The notes under the pieces were generated by a model. That model was not told the origin of the DNA. It was given only the letters and a program-made list of their open reading frames with translations, and did no database searches. A DNA stretch of 64,000 bases from Haemaphysalis longicornis (lineage: Eukaryota > Arthropoda > Arachnida > Ixodida > Ixodidae): positions 191,908,688-191,972,687 of the forward strand of contig CM023450.1 in NCBI GenBank assembly GCA_013339765.2, given 5' to 3'. This document shows positions 24,586 to 33,564 of this stretch, piece by piece (within the stretch, counting starts at the first letter, position 1; each line of letters opens with the position of its first letter). Position numbers and translations under genes: made by a program.

Positions 24586-24640
24586 TTTTAAGTGCGAATG
24601 CACTTCTTAAGCGACCCTGAACCTGCGTCCACCGGCGATG
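24586..24640. repeat. Interspersed repeat with AAGTGC hairpin
   Basis: AAGTGCGAATGCACTT (24590-24605) is a 6-bp-stem, 4-nt-loop palindrome followed by CTTAAGCGACCC and a TCCACCGGCG segment. The same palindrome and flank occur at 54103-54160, outside the duplicated alignment here, so this is an interspersed repeat family. Confidence 0.7.
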
Positions 24641-25379
24641 TCCGCATAGCATACCCACGTGGGGGATTGGCCAGGTTTTGAGTGTGCGGACAGTGCCCAG
24701 TGCAGACTCCCGCTTTCGTGTAAGAGGCAAAATACTGGGCAAGCCCTGTCTTGCCCTAAAGACAGCTTACGTGAGCACAAAAAGTCAACACTGACATCGG
24801 GACTTCGTGTGGAACTCGTTTGCGAGAGTGGGGCTGTATACCGATGTTTATTTTTCCACTATTGTGCTGTGTGCCAGGGCTCTGGTAATTCGTGAATATA
24901 CGGATGTCGAGGCGATATTATACGGGGGATATGTGCATCAATTCGTTTAAGCTGGCCCTTACCGACAAAGAACAATCTTCCTTGGCGGCTGCATCTTCTG
25001 GCACTTAATTTTCCGGCGGAGTGCTACCCTGTCACGCATATTTTATGCCCGTGCCCCAAAACTGCAAGGCTCAAAGAAAAAAGAAAAGAAATGTCGTTTC
25101 AAATCGCGCGCCATCAGCCGCAAAGGGTTCGCACAACACATCCGACAGATGGCGACGAGTGTACTGGCCAGTAGGAAGACGATCAGTGAAACATCCCCCT
25201 CGCGAGGGGCACGATCAAATGCAGAGCATTTCCTCCGGGGAGCACGTTAAGTACGTTAAGTAGTTTGCGTTAATGTTGTTATGTTGTTTTGTGGCAAATG
25301 CTGACGAGAGAGCGCTCGTCAGCAGTAATTTGAATGAGTCAATGATATAAGGCGCGTTAGTAACGTCCCATTCTGTGTC

Positions 25380-25490
25380 GGCCTTGTGGCGCAGTGGGTA
25401 GAGCACCCATTGCGTTCCGCCCGCAGGTCCGCCCGCAGGGGCGAGGGATCAAACCCTGGCGCCGGATAGTATTTTTTTTATTTTTTTATA
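25380..25490 (+). mobile_element. tRNA-like SINE head or tRNA pseudogene
   Basis: A consensus Pol III A box (TGGCGCAGTGGG, 25387-25398) and a degenerate B box (GGATCAAACCC, 25446-25456) are spaced about 48 bp apart. Between them GTCCGCCCGCA is repeated twice, destroying the anticodon arm. A long T-run (25471 onward) could terminate Pol III. No SINE body was recognised, so it could be a degenerate tRNA pseudogene. Confidence 0.5.
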
Positions 25491-26084
25491 TAGTAAGGAG
25501 GGGTGCGGTGCGGACTGCGGACGTCAACTCGGGTGACATCGTGAGTTACGGAAATGCTCTGCATTTAAAAAAAAATGAAAGAATGATTCCGTCATGTGGA
25601 AAGTGCACCGGGGTTCCAGATTAGGAGTCGATTGCGTTACGCGATAGCGTTACTGTGGCACGTTGCCAGTGGTAAAATGTGAGTCATCTTACTGCGTGCT
25701 AACTGCTGTGCTGCCAAGGAACTCTCTATAAACTAATTCACTATTAACTGAGAAAAACATTGTAGAGTCCGTTTATATGCACAAAAGCCACGACACGTGT
25801 GTAAGCTGCCCGCCCATCGCCCTTCCCCTAGAACGAGACAGCACTTCTTCATTTTGGTTAGGCGGATGGGGGGGGGGAAAGGAAAGAAGGCGCACGACAA
25901 CTGTGTTAAGCATGATTTCTTGGAATTTCTTTTTGATTTACGAATACGGCGCGGTGACTGCGCGCAGGCGCGAAGATTTGGCTGTTGTTTCCTTAACAAA
26001 AGTCAGTTGTTTGCCTGCGCCGAGTCCTGTATTATATGTGCCTCTTTCTGTGTCCTTGTGTTACCATGCAGTTATATTATGAAT

Positions 26085-26575
26085 GTTCTCAACTGATTGG
26101 TTATTACATATCCAACAAACCACAGACATTACATCAGTATATGATTTTCCTCTTATTCGATGTGTCTGAGGGGATCGTGGTCGGGCCTATACTTCTTGCA
26201 ATGTTTAATAAGATCGCTAATGTTGTAAATACCCCTTTCAAATGGGCTTTTCTGCAGACTACTCCATCCCGTTTAGTGAAATTATCGTCATCGAGGTACG
26301 CTGAAATTGACATTAGGTAACGTTGCTTCTTGGAGCGAAAAAAAAAAAGAAATCAACATAAACATAACCAACAAGTATTACTCAGTTTGACAGCGAAGAA
26401 ACCCCGATGTAATTTTTGTTATTGTGTTCATGATCAACAGCAAAAACAAGTTAATGAATACAAAACTCCTGACATGACGTTAATCAGTTGGTCATGTTGG
26501 AAAACTTATATTAACAACGTTTGCACTGCTGCTTTCTGTAAACACTGCTTAACGCGACAGAAACGTAAGTGATCG
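26085..26575 (+). pseudogene. LINE reverse transcriptase fragment
   Basis: Segments in order match an RT palm and thumb: VVGPILLAMFNKIANVVNTPF corresponds to the region before motif C (about 26178-26240). The YADD motif is decayed to SADY in a shifted frame (about 26253-26264). NVASWSEKK (about 26322-26342) resembles the helix after motif C. VNEYKTPDMTLISWSCWKTYI (about 26452-26512) matches the VxEYKYLG...L.W thumb motif. Stops and shifts separate them. No EN or ORF1 was found nearby, and no tail is apparent. Confidence 0.65.
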
Positions 26576-27158
26576 ACATGCTTGTGCTTTAGCCGCATTA
26601 TTCCCCAATAAAAACTTTTGAAAATTTTTATTTTTCAGCGAATGGTCCTACAATGGCATAATTAACCACTTGCGCCCTTCAGTCAACGCATTATATTGCC
26701 GCGTATATAATTTAACGGTTTAACAACGACTTGGCAGTTTATCCCCTTGATTGTTGCAATTTTCGTTTTTTTAGTAATTTTCAGTGTTATGTATCCTCAT
26801 TTCTACCTCTTTTCCTAGATTTTCTGTTCCTCTCACACCCCCGCATCTTGTTGTAAGGGCAACTTTTGGGGTGATATTAAGGATAATGTTGATCTGTGTC
26901 TTTTGTTACCAAGAACAAGCCTCTGCAACTTCTGCTCTGGCGTCATCTCGGCGAGATTGTGTGAAAATGAATATAAATGAATAAAAGTATAAATAACTAT
27001 TGCCAGATAAACTTAAACGTCTTTACTACAAAGAACGTGATTTATTCTTTGTTGTTTATTACCAAGAACATGCATTCACCACTGTTACTTGGTGGTTAGC
27101 CCTCTAGCATTGCGGAAATAAATACGCAAGCAAACTTTCAAAGTTTACATGCCTAGTC
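26576..27158. other. No gene recognised
   Basis: AT-rich sequence with short ORFs only. Nothing recognised up to the TIR element. Confidence 0.5.
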
Positions 27159-27689
27159 TACACTCTTAGGCAAAAGGGACTGAAATAGGGACTAAAATAC
27201 AGCCGTTAGTCTTCGCGGGCGACCGTTCATCTTCAAGGGGAGTGGAGTATCTGCGGCGGAGTACGTGCCGTGTGCATAAATTCGGACTAACTGTTCGTCC
27301 CCGCCGATCTATAAGGAGTAACGGGAAGACGAAACGCATGCAGTTAGTCTCTTGGCTGCGTCGTTAATCCCCTAATGGCGTCGTCGTTGCCCTTTATGCG
27401 TCGTCGTTGCCCTTTCGCGCGTATGTCTGCGAACAGTTTTATATTTACAAAACACCTGGGTGCTTTAGATGGTGCCACGGGAGAAAATATTGATGTTAGT
27501 TATAAGAAAATCGCCTAGGGTTAGTAGAGCGGCGGGTAATGGCAAGGAGCGGCGAAGCGCGATTGTCATACGCTTCTCGGCGAGGTTATGTTGATACGCT
27601 GTGTTGCAATTCGTGCGAGGTAATAACGGCCAATAACGGCCTGCTCAAGCCCAAAAATTAGTGACAATAGCAAAAATTAGTGATTCCTG

Positions 27690-27835
27690 AGCGTAATGAA
27701 TATGTATATGTTTCTGAGAAAAAACGCGTAATGAATATGTATATGTTTAACAGCGAAAAAACTGCAAAACAAAAATGCTCGCTTGTGTTATCTTTTACAC
27801 TGCAAAACAAAAATGCTCGCTACAGGAAGCGTCTA
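27690..27835 (+). repeat. Two short tandem-like duplications inside the TIR element
   Basis: A 20-bp sequence beginning GTAATGAATATG occurs at about 27693 and about 27728. Another of 22 bp beginning ACTGCAAAACAAAAATG occurs at about 27760 and about 27799. They look like local slippage or gap-repair duplications. Confidence 0.8.
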
Positions 27836-28311
27836 TTTATGCTGCAACTGCTGTACATAACCCGCTTGGGCACAAAAGTCTATTTAAACTGCTGTAAGCA
27901 ACACCGAATTCGCTTTCGCCGATTTCCCAGGAAAATATTGCCGAATTTGAAGAATTCAGGCTCACACAGACGACCGAACTTAATTGGCGTGTTTCCTGAC
28001 GTCACACAGACCACACCTTTCGAACACTACAGCTTGCGCTAAGCACTTAACATGATGTCCGATAAGAAAGCACTTATCTTAGGCGACGACTTTGTTTTTA
28101 CGAGAAAAACTATGGTTGTGAGGCTACCGAGTTGATTGTTATTTAAGAAAAACATGCTAAACCTTAAGCGCAAAACGGTCACGTTCGCTGCACAGATCCC
28201 TTACTAAGCGCAAGGCGCAAAACGCGGTGGCTTGGTTAGTTGCAATGGATCCTGCACAGAACTACACGCTGAATATTATCTTGAATATTACCTCTACCAC
28301 ACCTACCACCC

Positions 28312-28400
28312 GGCGGCGTGGTCCAGCGGATAGGGCGTCGACTTCTTTGTGTATATTTCCGGGCGTCGGGGGTTCGATCCCTGCCGATGCCGGAGTTTTT
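28312..28400 (+). mobile_element. tRNA-like SINE head with disrupted anticodon arm
   Basis: The A box GGTCCAGCGG (28320-28329) and B box GGTTCGATCCC (28371-28381) fit consensus. The ends can pair as an acceptor stem (GGCGGCG with CGATGCC, one mismatch and one wobble). The anticodon region is expanded, so no decoding tRNA can form. A run of at least 14 T (28396 onward) follows directly, acting as a potential Pol III terminator. It sits inside the TIR element. Confidence 0.65.
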
Positions 28401-28594
28401 TTTTTTTTTGCACTCTCTACGCTATTCGTCCTTGGGGAGTATCGGAACGGACCATCCGGGTGGGGGGCTAACCATTCGTCCCCTCGCAGTTAGTCCCCAA
28501 AGGGACTTATGATTGTGGCAGAGGCCGTTAGTCCCTGAAAGGACGAACTTTTAGTCCTTTTTGCCTAAGGGTGTAGTCAGTATAGTATACACGT

Positions 28595-29424
28595 TGTAGT
28601 GCCAGAGCGCCCGCCCCAAATTTGTTGCAGGGAGCTACGCGCCGACAGCGGGGCCGATTAATGCCTCGTCCAAAGTGGACCAAACCGCCCTCGGCCGACT
28701 TGCCCAGACTTGCCCCGCCGCAGTCACGTCTCCTTTTGAGTCGCGGCGGCTCGGCCGAATCCTTCATCGGGTGAACGACCGGCAAACCGGCGGGGCTGGC
28801 CGCTGCCTCCCCTTTCCCTTCGCGGCGGCTCGGACATACGACCGGAAACCGTCACTGCTCACCTGCAGGCGAGGCACGGCGCGGGCGCCGCCCTCCCTTT
28901 TCCCTTCGCGGCGGCTCGCCGGCGGGTCACGGATGCGGCGGCCTGCCTGGACGGCGTGGGACGTCGCCCTCCCTTTCCCCATCGAGGCAGCTCGGCTGAC
29001 AAAACCGCTTCACTACCAATCGTCGGATTTCAAACTTCAGCTAGCGAGAGTCCTGATAGGAGCGATTTAAACGTCTCGGGGCTTCAACAAACTTCTGTGG
29101 GTATAAAAACCCGCCCGGAGGCACCTATCAGCGGCATTATCGTCGGCATTTTCTGGCGGCATTTTCTGGCGGCATTTTTCGGCGGCCCTTTTCGGAGGCA
29201 CCGAATGGAGAGGTGCTGTCGCCTTTGTGCGATTCATGTAACGTTCGCTTACACTTGTAAATACTGTATATAAATGTTCAACTTTTCGTCGGCTTGGGAG
29301 CTCCATCGCTCTGCTCTGCGCCGCGTCAATAGCGGACGGAGCAAGGATGCGTCGCTACACCAGTGACTGCGCTCGGATGCGAGTCACAACCATGGTAACT
29401 GCGGTGGGATTCCAAGTCCCAACA
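28595..29424 (+). repeat. Putative LTR of an LTR retrotransposon (about 830 bp)
   Basis: The segment starts TGTAGTGCC and ends CCCAACA, immediately before a primer-binding-site-like sequence. It contains a TATA box (TATAAAAAC, about 29102-29110) and a second AT-rich TATATAAA element near 29268. The U3-like part is GC-rich, with four imperfect modules built around GCGGCGGCTCGG (near 28740, 28820, 28905 and 28980). No second LTR, gag or pol was found, so this is an LTR plus leader remnant. The left edge is less certain than the right. Confidence 0.55.
28730..29000 (+). repeat. Four imperfect GC-rich modules
   Basis: Units of about 80 bp contain CCTTTNCCTTCGCGGCGGCTCGG and variants, with the fourth copy altered to ATCGAGGCAGCTCGG. 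They lie in what would be the U3 region of the LTR and could be enhancer-like repeats, an inference from position only. Confidence 0.6.
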
Positions 29425-29425
29425 T

Positions 29426-29443
29426 TGGGGGCAGCGGTGGGAT
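29426..29443 (+). promoter_or_regulatory. Candidate tRNA-Leu primer-binding site
   Basis: TGGGGGCAGCGGTGGGAT differs at one position (fourth base) from the complement of the 3' end of a cytosolic tRNA-Leu. It begins one base after the putative LTR end CCCAACA, as expected for a gypsy-like element. A related unit (GCGGTGGTATGCCCAGTCCCAACA) follows about 75-95 bp later, so this segment is itself partly duplicated. Confidence 0.6.
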
Positions 29444-29599
29444 GGCTAATTCCCAACATCGGTGACAAGCTGGGGTGCGCGTCACAACCTTAGTGATTGC
29501 GGTGGTATGCCCAGTCCCAACAAACCGCTCTTTTAAAGAAAAAGGGCCGCTATTATTTATAGGGCTCTGGGCACAATAAAATTCTTAAGCACCTTGCAC

Positions 29600-29943
29600 A
29601 AATATAGCCCAGGAAGGCGTGTGTCGCGGCTCTTGTTTCAATTTTTCAAACACTGGTGAATACTGGTTGCGTAAAAGGGGAACCATTGAATTTTCCTCAC
29701 ATTTCGCCGACCCCATCAACTAAAATACTAAACAAAACATTAAGAAACTTGAAAGGATTCAGCGAAGGCCATTCCCTTTGTTTATTCTAGGTTTTCGTGG
29801 ACGGACTCCCCCACAGACCTAATGCTAGCTAATAATATTCCTTCCCTTCAGGATCATAGAAAGAAGTCCCGCATTGATTTTCTGTCTATTTTATATAATC
29901 GCAAACTTGCCCTTGATCCAACCCCTTTTCTTTCTCCATTAAA
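29600..29943 (+). pseudogene. L2/CR1-type LINE, ORF2 C-terminal part (left half)
   Basis: The plus-strand frame reads NIKKLERIQRR (about 29735-29767), then LANNIPSLQDHRKKSRIDFL (29825-29884) and LALDPTPF (about 29909-29932). This is the usual C-terminal region of L2/CR1 LINE ORF2 proteins. It is interrupted at 29943/29944 by the I-superfamily LINE. The frame continues after that insertion at 35536, which proves the two halves were once one element. Upstream RT sequence is missing or unrecognisable. Confidence 0.85.
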
Positions 29944-29959
29944 CACAAGACCGACAAGA
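29944..29959 (+). repeat. Target-site duplication, left copy (16 bp)
   Basis: CACAAGACCGACAAGA here is identical to 35520-35535 and brackets the I-superfamily LINE exactly. Both copies being perfect suggests a fairly recent insertion. Confidence 0.95.
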
Positions 29960-30012
29960 GGAGAGAAGGAGTACAACTTTTATTGCTTCGAAAAGCCTTG
30001 TGGGTGGAGCCC

Positions 30013-33000
30013 TCAGTCCAGGGCACCATTGGAGCAACCCGCCGTCTTCGCCCGTTCGATCAGCTGCAGCTGTCTGCTGGGGCAAGAGCTAGCGAGTTCT
30101 CTCTCCCACTGCTCTCGGGAGGGGTTTGGGATGGGGTCAATGTGGGGGTTAACTTGGCATTCCCATACCATGTGATAAAGCGTGGCAGGGACGCCGCAGT
30201 GTCTGCACAGGGGATCATAGAGGGTGGGGTGTATAGCGTGCAGCCTCGTAGGGTGTGGGTACGTGTTCGTCTGGAGTTGACGAAGAGCAGCCTGTTGGGG
30301 CCTGGTTAGTTGCTCAGAAACTGGAGGGTATCGCATTCGGCCAAGCCGGTAATGCTGTGTGATGTCCTTGTACGTGAGAAGGGGGTATATTGTCCTTTCC
30401 TCTTCTTCTAACGGTGCTCGGCTGACCAAATCTCGAGCGAAGGCGTGCGCCGCCTGGTTTCCGCAGAGAGAAGAGTGGGCTGGGGTCCAGATTATTCTGA
30501 TGTTTCTCCGAGGTGGGTGTTGAAGGATGATGCCGAGAGCGATTGTGGAAATTCTTCCTGCCGCATAATTTCTGTATGCGGCTTGGCAGTCCGTGATGAT
30601 GGTGGATGCTCGGGTTTGGGCGATTGCGAGGGCGATTGCCGTCTCTTCTGCTTGCAGCGTTGTTGCCTTCCGTAATGTTAAGCTACTGAGGAGGGAGTGG
30701 GGTGTGGCGGTTACCGCAGCTTTTACTTTATACCGGGCATAGTCCGCGGCGTCAGTGTATACCACCTCCTCGGATTTTCCGTACTGACGTTGAAGAGCTT
30801 CTGCCCTAGCCGCTCTTCGTGCTTGATGGTGTTCGGGATGCATATTCCTCGGCAAGGGGTGAAGTTTCAGTCTTGTCCTGATTTCTAGAGGGAACTATGC
30901 CCGCATCTTCCGTCTCCGTGAGAGCGTTAAGCTTTAAAGAGGTCAAAACTGATCGACCGGTGCTCGTGAGGCCGAGCCGGACTTGCTGCGCCGTGAGATG
31001 GGCTTCCACGATTTCTTCTATGGTGTTGTGTATCCCTAGTGCTGCAAGACGTTCGGTGGATGTTGTCGGTGGGAGGGCCAAGGCTTGTTTGTAAGCTTTC
31101 CTAATAAGGGTGTTGAGCTTTTGTTTGTCTGCTGCTTGGAGGATCGTGTAGGGAGTTACGTATGCGAGGCGTGAAATTATAAATGCTTGAACGAGCTTTA
31201 TCGTATCTTGTTCTTTCATGCCATACTTTTGAGTCGATACTCTGCGGATCATTCTTGTTATCTGAGCAGTGGATGAGTCCAGTTTTTGAAGTAGGCGGGT
31301 GTTCTTGCAGTCTTCTTGATAGGTCATGCCGAGAATTTTGATGTGATCGGTGGGTTCTATGCGTATACCGTCCATCATTATGTAGAACGAGGTAGATAGG
31401 TCATGACGACGTTTTTGCACCAGCAGGAGTTCAGATTTTTGGGGAGCGCAGGCGAGTCCGCATTCTTTCGCGTACGTGTGTACAGTATCTGCAGCCTTCT
31501 GCAATCTCTCCTGCATTTCCCCTTCCGACCCTTTAGCTATCCATATTGTGATGTCGTCTGCATAAAGACCATGTTTTATGTCTGGAATGCTTCCAAGTTT
31601 TTGGGGCAGGTTTATCATTGCGATGTTGAACAGCATCGGAGATAATACAGCGCCTTGCGGCGTGCCTCTGCTTCCATATTTGTGGGGGTTGGACTGCAGG
31701 TCGCCTACTTTCAGGATCGCCTGTCTGGCTGTTAAAAAATCTCTAACGTAGCCGTATGTACGTTCTCCGCAGTCTAAGGAGGCGAGATTTCTGAGTATGG
31801 CTGTGTGGGCTACATTATCAAATGCTCCCTTTAGGTCAAGTGCGAGAATTGCCTTGGGTGCATTTTTGCTTGCGGTCTCAAAAATTTCTTTTTTTAATTG
31901 TAGTAGTATGTCCTGCGTCGATAGCTTTGGCCGGAATCCAAACATTGTGTGTGGAATGCGATCGGTGTCCTCGAGGTAGTTCTGAAGTCTCTGTAGAACG
32001 ACGTGCTCCATGAGTTTCCCCACGCAAGATGTTAAAGAAATTGGGCGTAGGTTCTCTATACATGGTGTTTTCCCCGGTTTTGGCAAGAGCCTCACTTCTG
32101 CCTCTTTCCATTCTTTGGGAAGCTTGCTGCCGTCCAACACTCGTTCATATAGTTAGTGAGGAGCTCTATAGAAGTGTCGTCGAGGTTCATCAGTGTTTTA
32201 TTGGTGATCTTGTCTTTGCCGGGAGTGGTGTTTCTGCGGAGTTTGAGAAGTGCTGCTCGTACCTCTGCCGTGGTGATGGGCTTGTCTAATTCCAAGTTCG
32301 GGGATCCTGTGTAATCAGGGAGCTGATCCTGTTGTACTTCAGGGAGGTATCTGTCCCTAAGCGCAGTGATGAGTGACTGCTCGCTTCCTTGAAATTTATG
32401 CATTATCGTTTGCATTGTCTTGCAAGTTTCAGTTTTACTTCGGGCAGGATCTATGAGGTAGCGAAGGAGGTTCCACGTTTTGGAGGTACTAAGTCTGCCA
32501 CTGAGGCCATCGCACATGTGGGCCCAGTTTTGGTGGCATAACTTTGCTGCATATGTTGCTGCCTCAGTGTTGATTTGCGCAATACGTCGTCTGAGCTTTT
32601 TGTTATGACGTTGGCGTTTCCACCTCCGCATTAAGCTATTTCTCGCCTCCCATAAGTGTGCGAGATGGTTGTCAATTGCTGGCGTTTGGATGCTTGTCTG
32701 AATATTCTTGGTGTAGGTGTTCACTTCTGCGGCTAGCGTTTGTGCCCATTGTCCAATGTCCTTGATTTCTTCTTGCTGCGCCTGGCTTCTGGCCTTTCTG
32801 AAGCTATTCCAGTCGGTTAATTTGACTGCGCCTAGATTTCTCCTATATTGAGGTCCCGGAAGCACAGTTTCTATAATCATATGGTCACTTCCGAGATTAT
32901 CCTCTCTGTTATGCCATGTGGCTCTCGGAGCGTTGGCTGCCAGCGTAAGATCGGGGCAGGTGTCCCTCACCGTGCTCGTGCCGATTCTGGTCGGTAGGTG

Positions 33001-33564
33001 GTGTTCGGTGAGCAGAATAAGTTGCTCTTCATCCATGATGGTCAAGAGTTCGCGACCCCTCTTTGTTTGGTATGTGTATCCCCAGGCGGTGTGTGCCGCA
33101 TTGAAATCCCCGGTGACTATGAAAGGGTTTTCTGCTGCGATACACTTAGCCTGACGAATAATATCCGCCAATCCAATGGCGTGGTTTTTAGGGCGACAAT
33201 ATACGTTGAGAACAAATGTGCTCTTTTTCTTCTTCGTCTTCTGAGGAATTAATTCGACGAGAATGTTATCATGGCTATGAGTGGTTAGTTGATGCTGTAT
33301 GGCCGTGATGTCCTTTTTAATGAGCGTACACACGTCTCTCCCGTTCTGCGTGGTGATAGTTAAGTAGCCGGGCAGTTTAGCGATTGAGGTCGTTTCCTGA
33401 AGGGCTATGACATCTGGTGGATCAGAGAGGAGGGAAACGTACTGTTGGAGATCGCCTCTTTTATTTTTAAAGCTGCGGCAGTTCCACTGCCAAATAGTTA
33501 GTTTTGGTTGATGCTTGGGTTTAGAGGGAGTCGTCAGCGGCTTGGTTTTAGAGTGAGTCGTCAT
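30013..33564 (-). pseudogene. ORF2 polyprotein: APE endonuclease, RT, RNase H, CCHC (two frameshifts)
   Basis: The likely start is ATG at 33564 (MTTHSKTK), overlapping the ORF1 end by 17 nt. Endonuclease: NCRS, LQET, GDFNAAHTAWG, then SDHMI, all catalytic positions present. A one-base shift near 32130-32110 (between WT and KLPKEWKEAE) leads to RT: LDLKGAFDNV, GTPQGAVLSPMLF, YADDITIW. A second shift lies in the CACCCC run near 30860-30855. RNase H follows: VYTDAADY, QAEETAIALAI, ITDCQAAY, WTPAHSSLCGNQAAHAFA, so the Asp-Glu-Asp-His set is complete. A CRHCGVPATLYHMVWEC knuckle ends it. Nicking, cDNA synthesis and template removal would all be encoded. The two indels are the only defects seen. 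Confidence 0.92.

Larger units (their letters stand above)
23416..26080. other. No gene recognised apart from small repeats
   Basis: Contains a C-run at 23880-23892, a palindrome-headed repeat at 24586-24640, a tRNA-like head at 25380-25470 and a G-run near 25868-25877. Frames such as 24078-24419 (-) have no recognised motif. Confidence 0.5.
27161..28573. mobile_element. Non-autonomous TIR DNA element (about 1.4 kb)
   Basis: The left end CACTCTTAGGCAAAAGGGAC and the reverse complement of the right end, CACCCTTAGGCAAAAAGGAC, match at 18 of 20 positions. TA dinucleotides flank both ends (27159-27160 and 28574-28575), the target-site duplication expected for Tc1/mariner-type elements. Subterminal GTTAGTC(C) and GGGACTAA motifs recur on both sides, another feature of MITE-like elements. 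No transposase is encoded. Internal duplications and a tRNA-like insert increase its length. The superfamily is inferred from the TA flanks only. Confidence 0.7.

Noticed and set aside
30445..30675. Cys/Gly-rich plus-strand frames within 30445-35253
   Set aside because: Antisense shadows of the minus-strand LINE ORFs.
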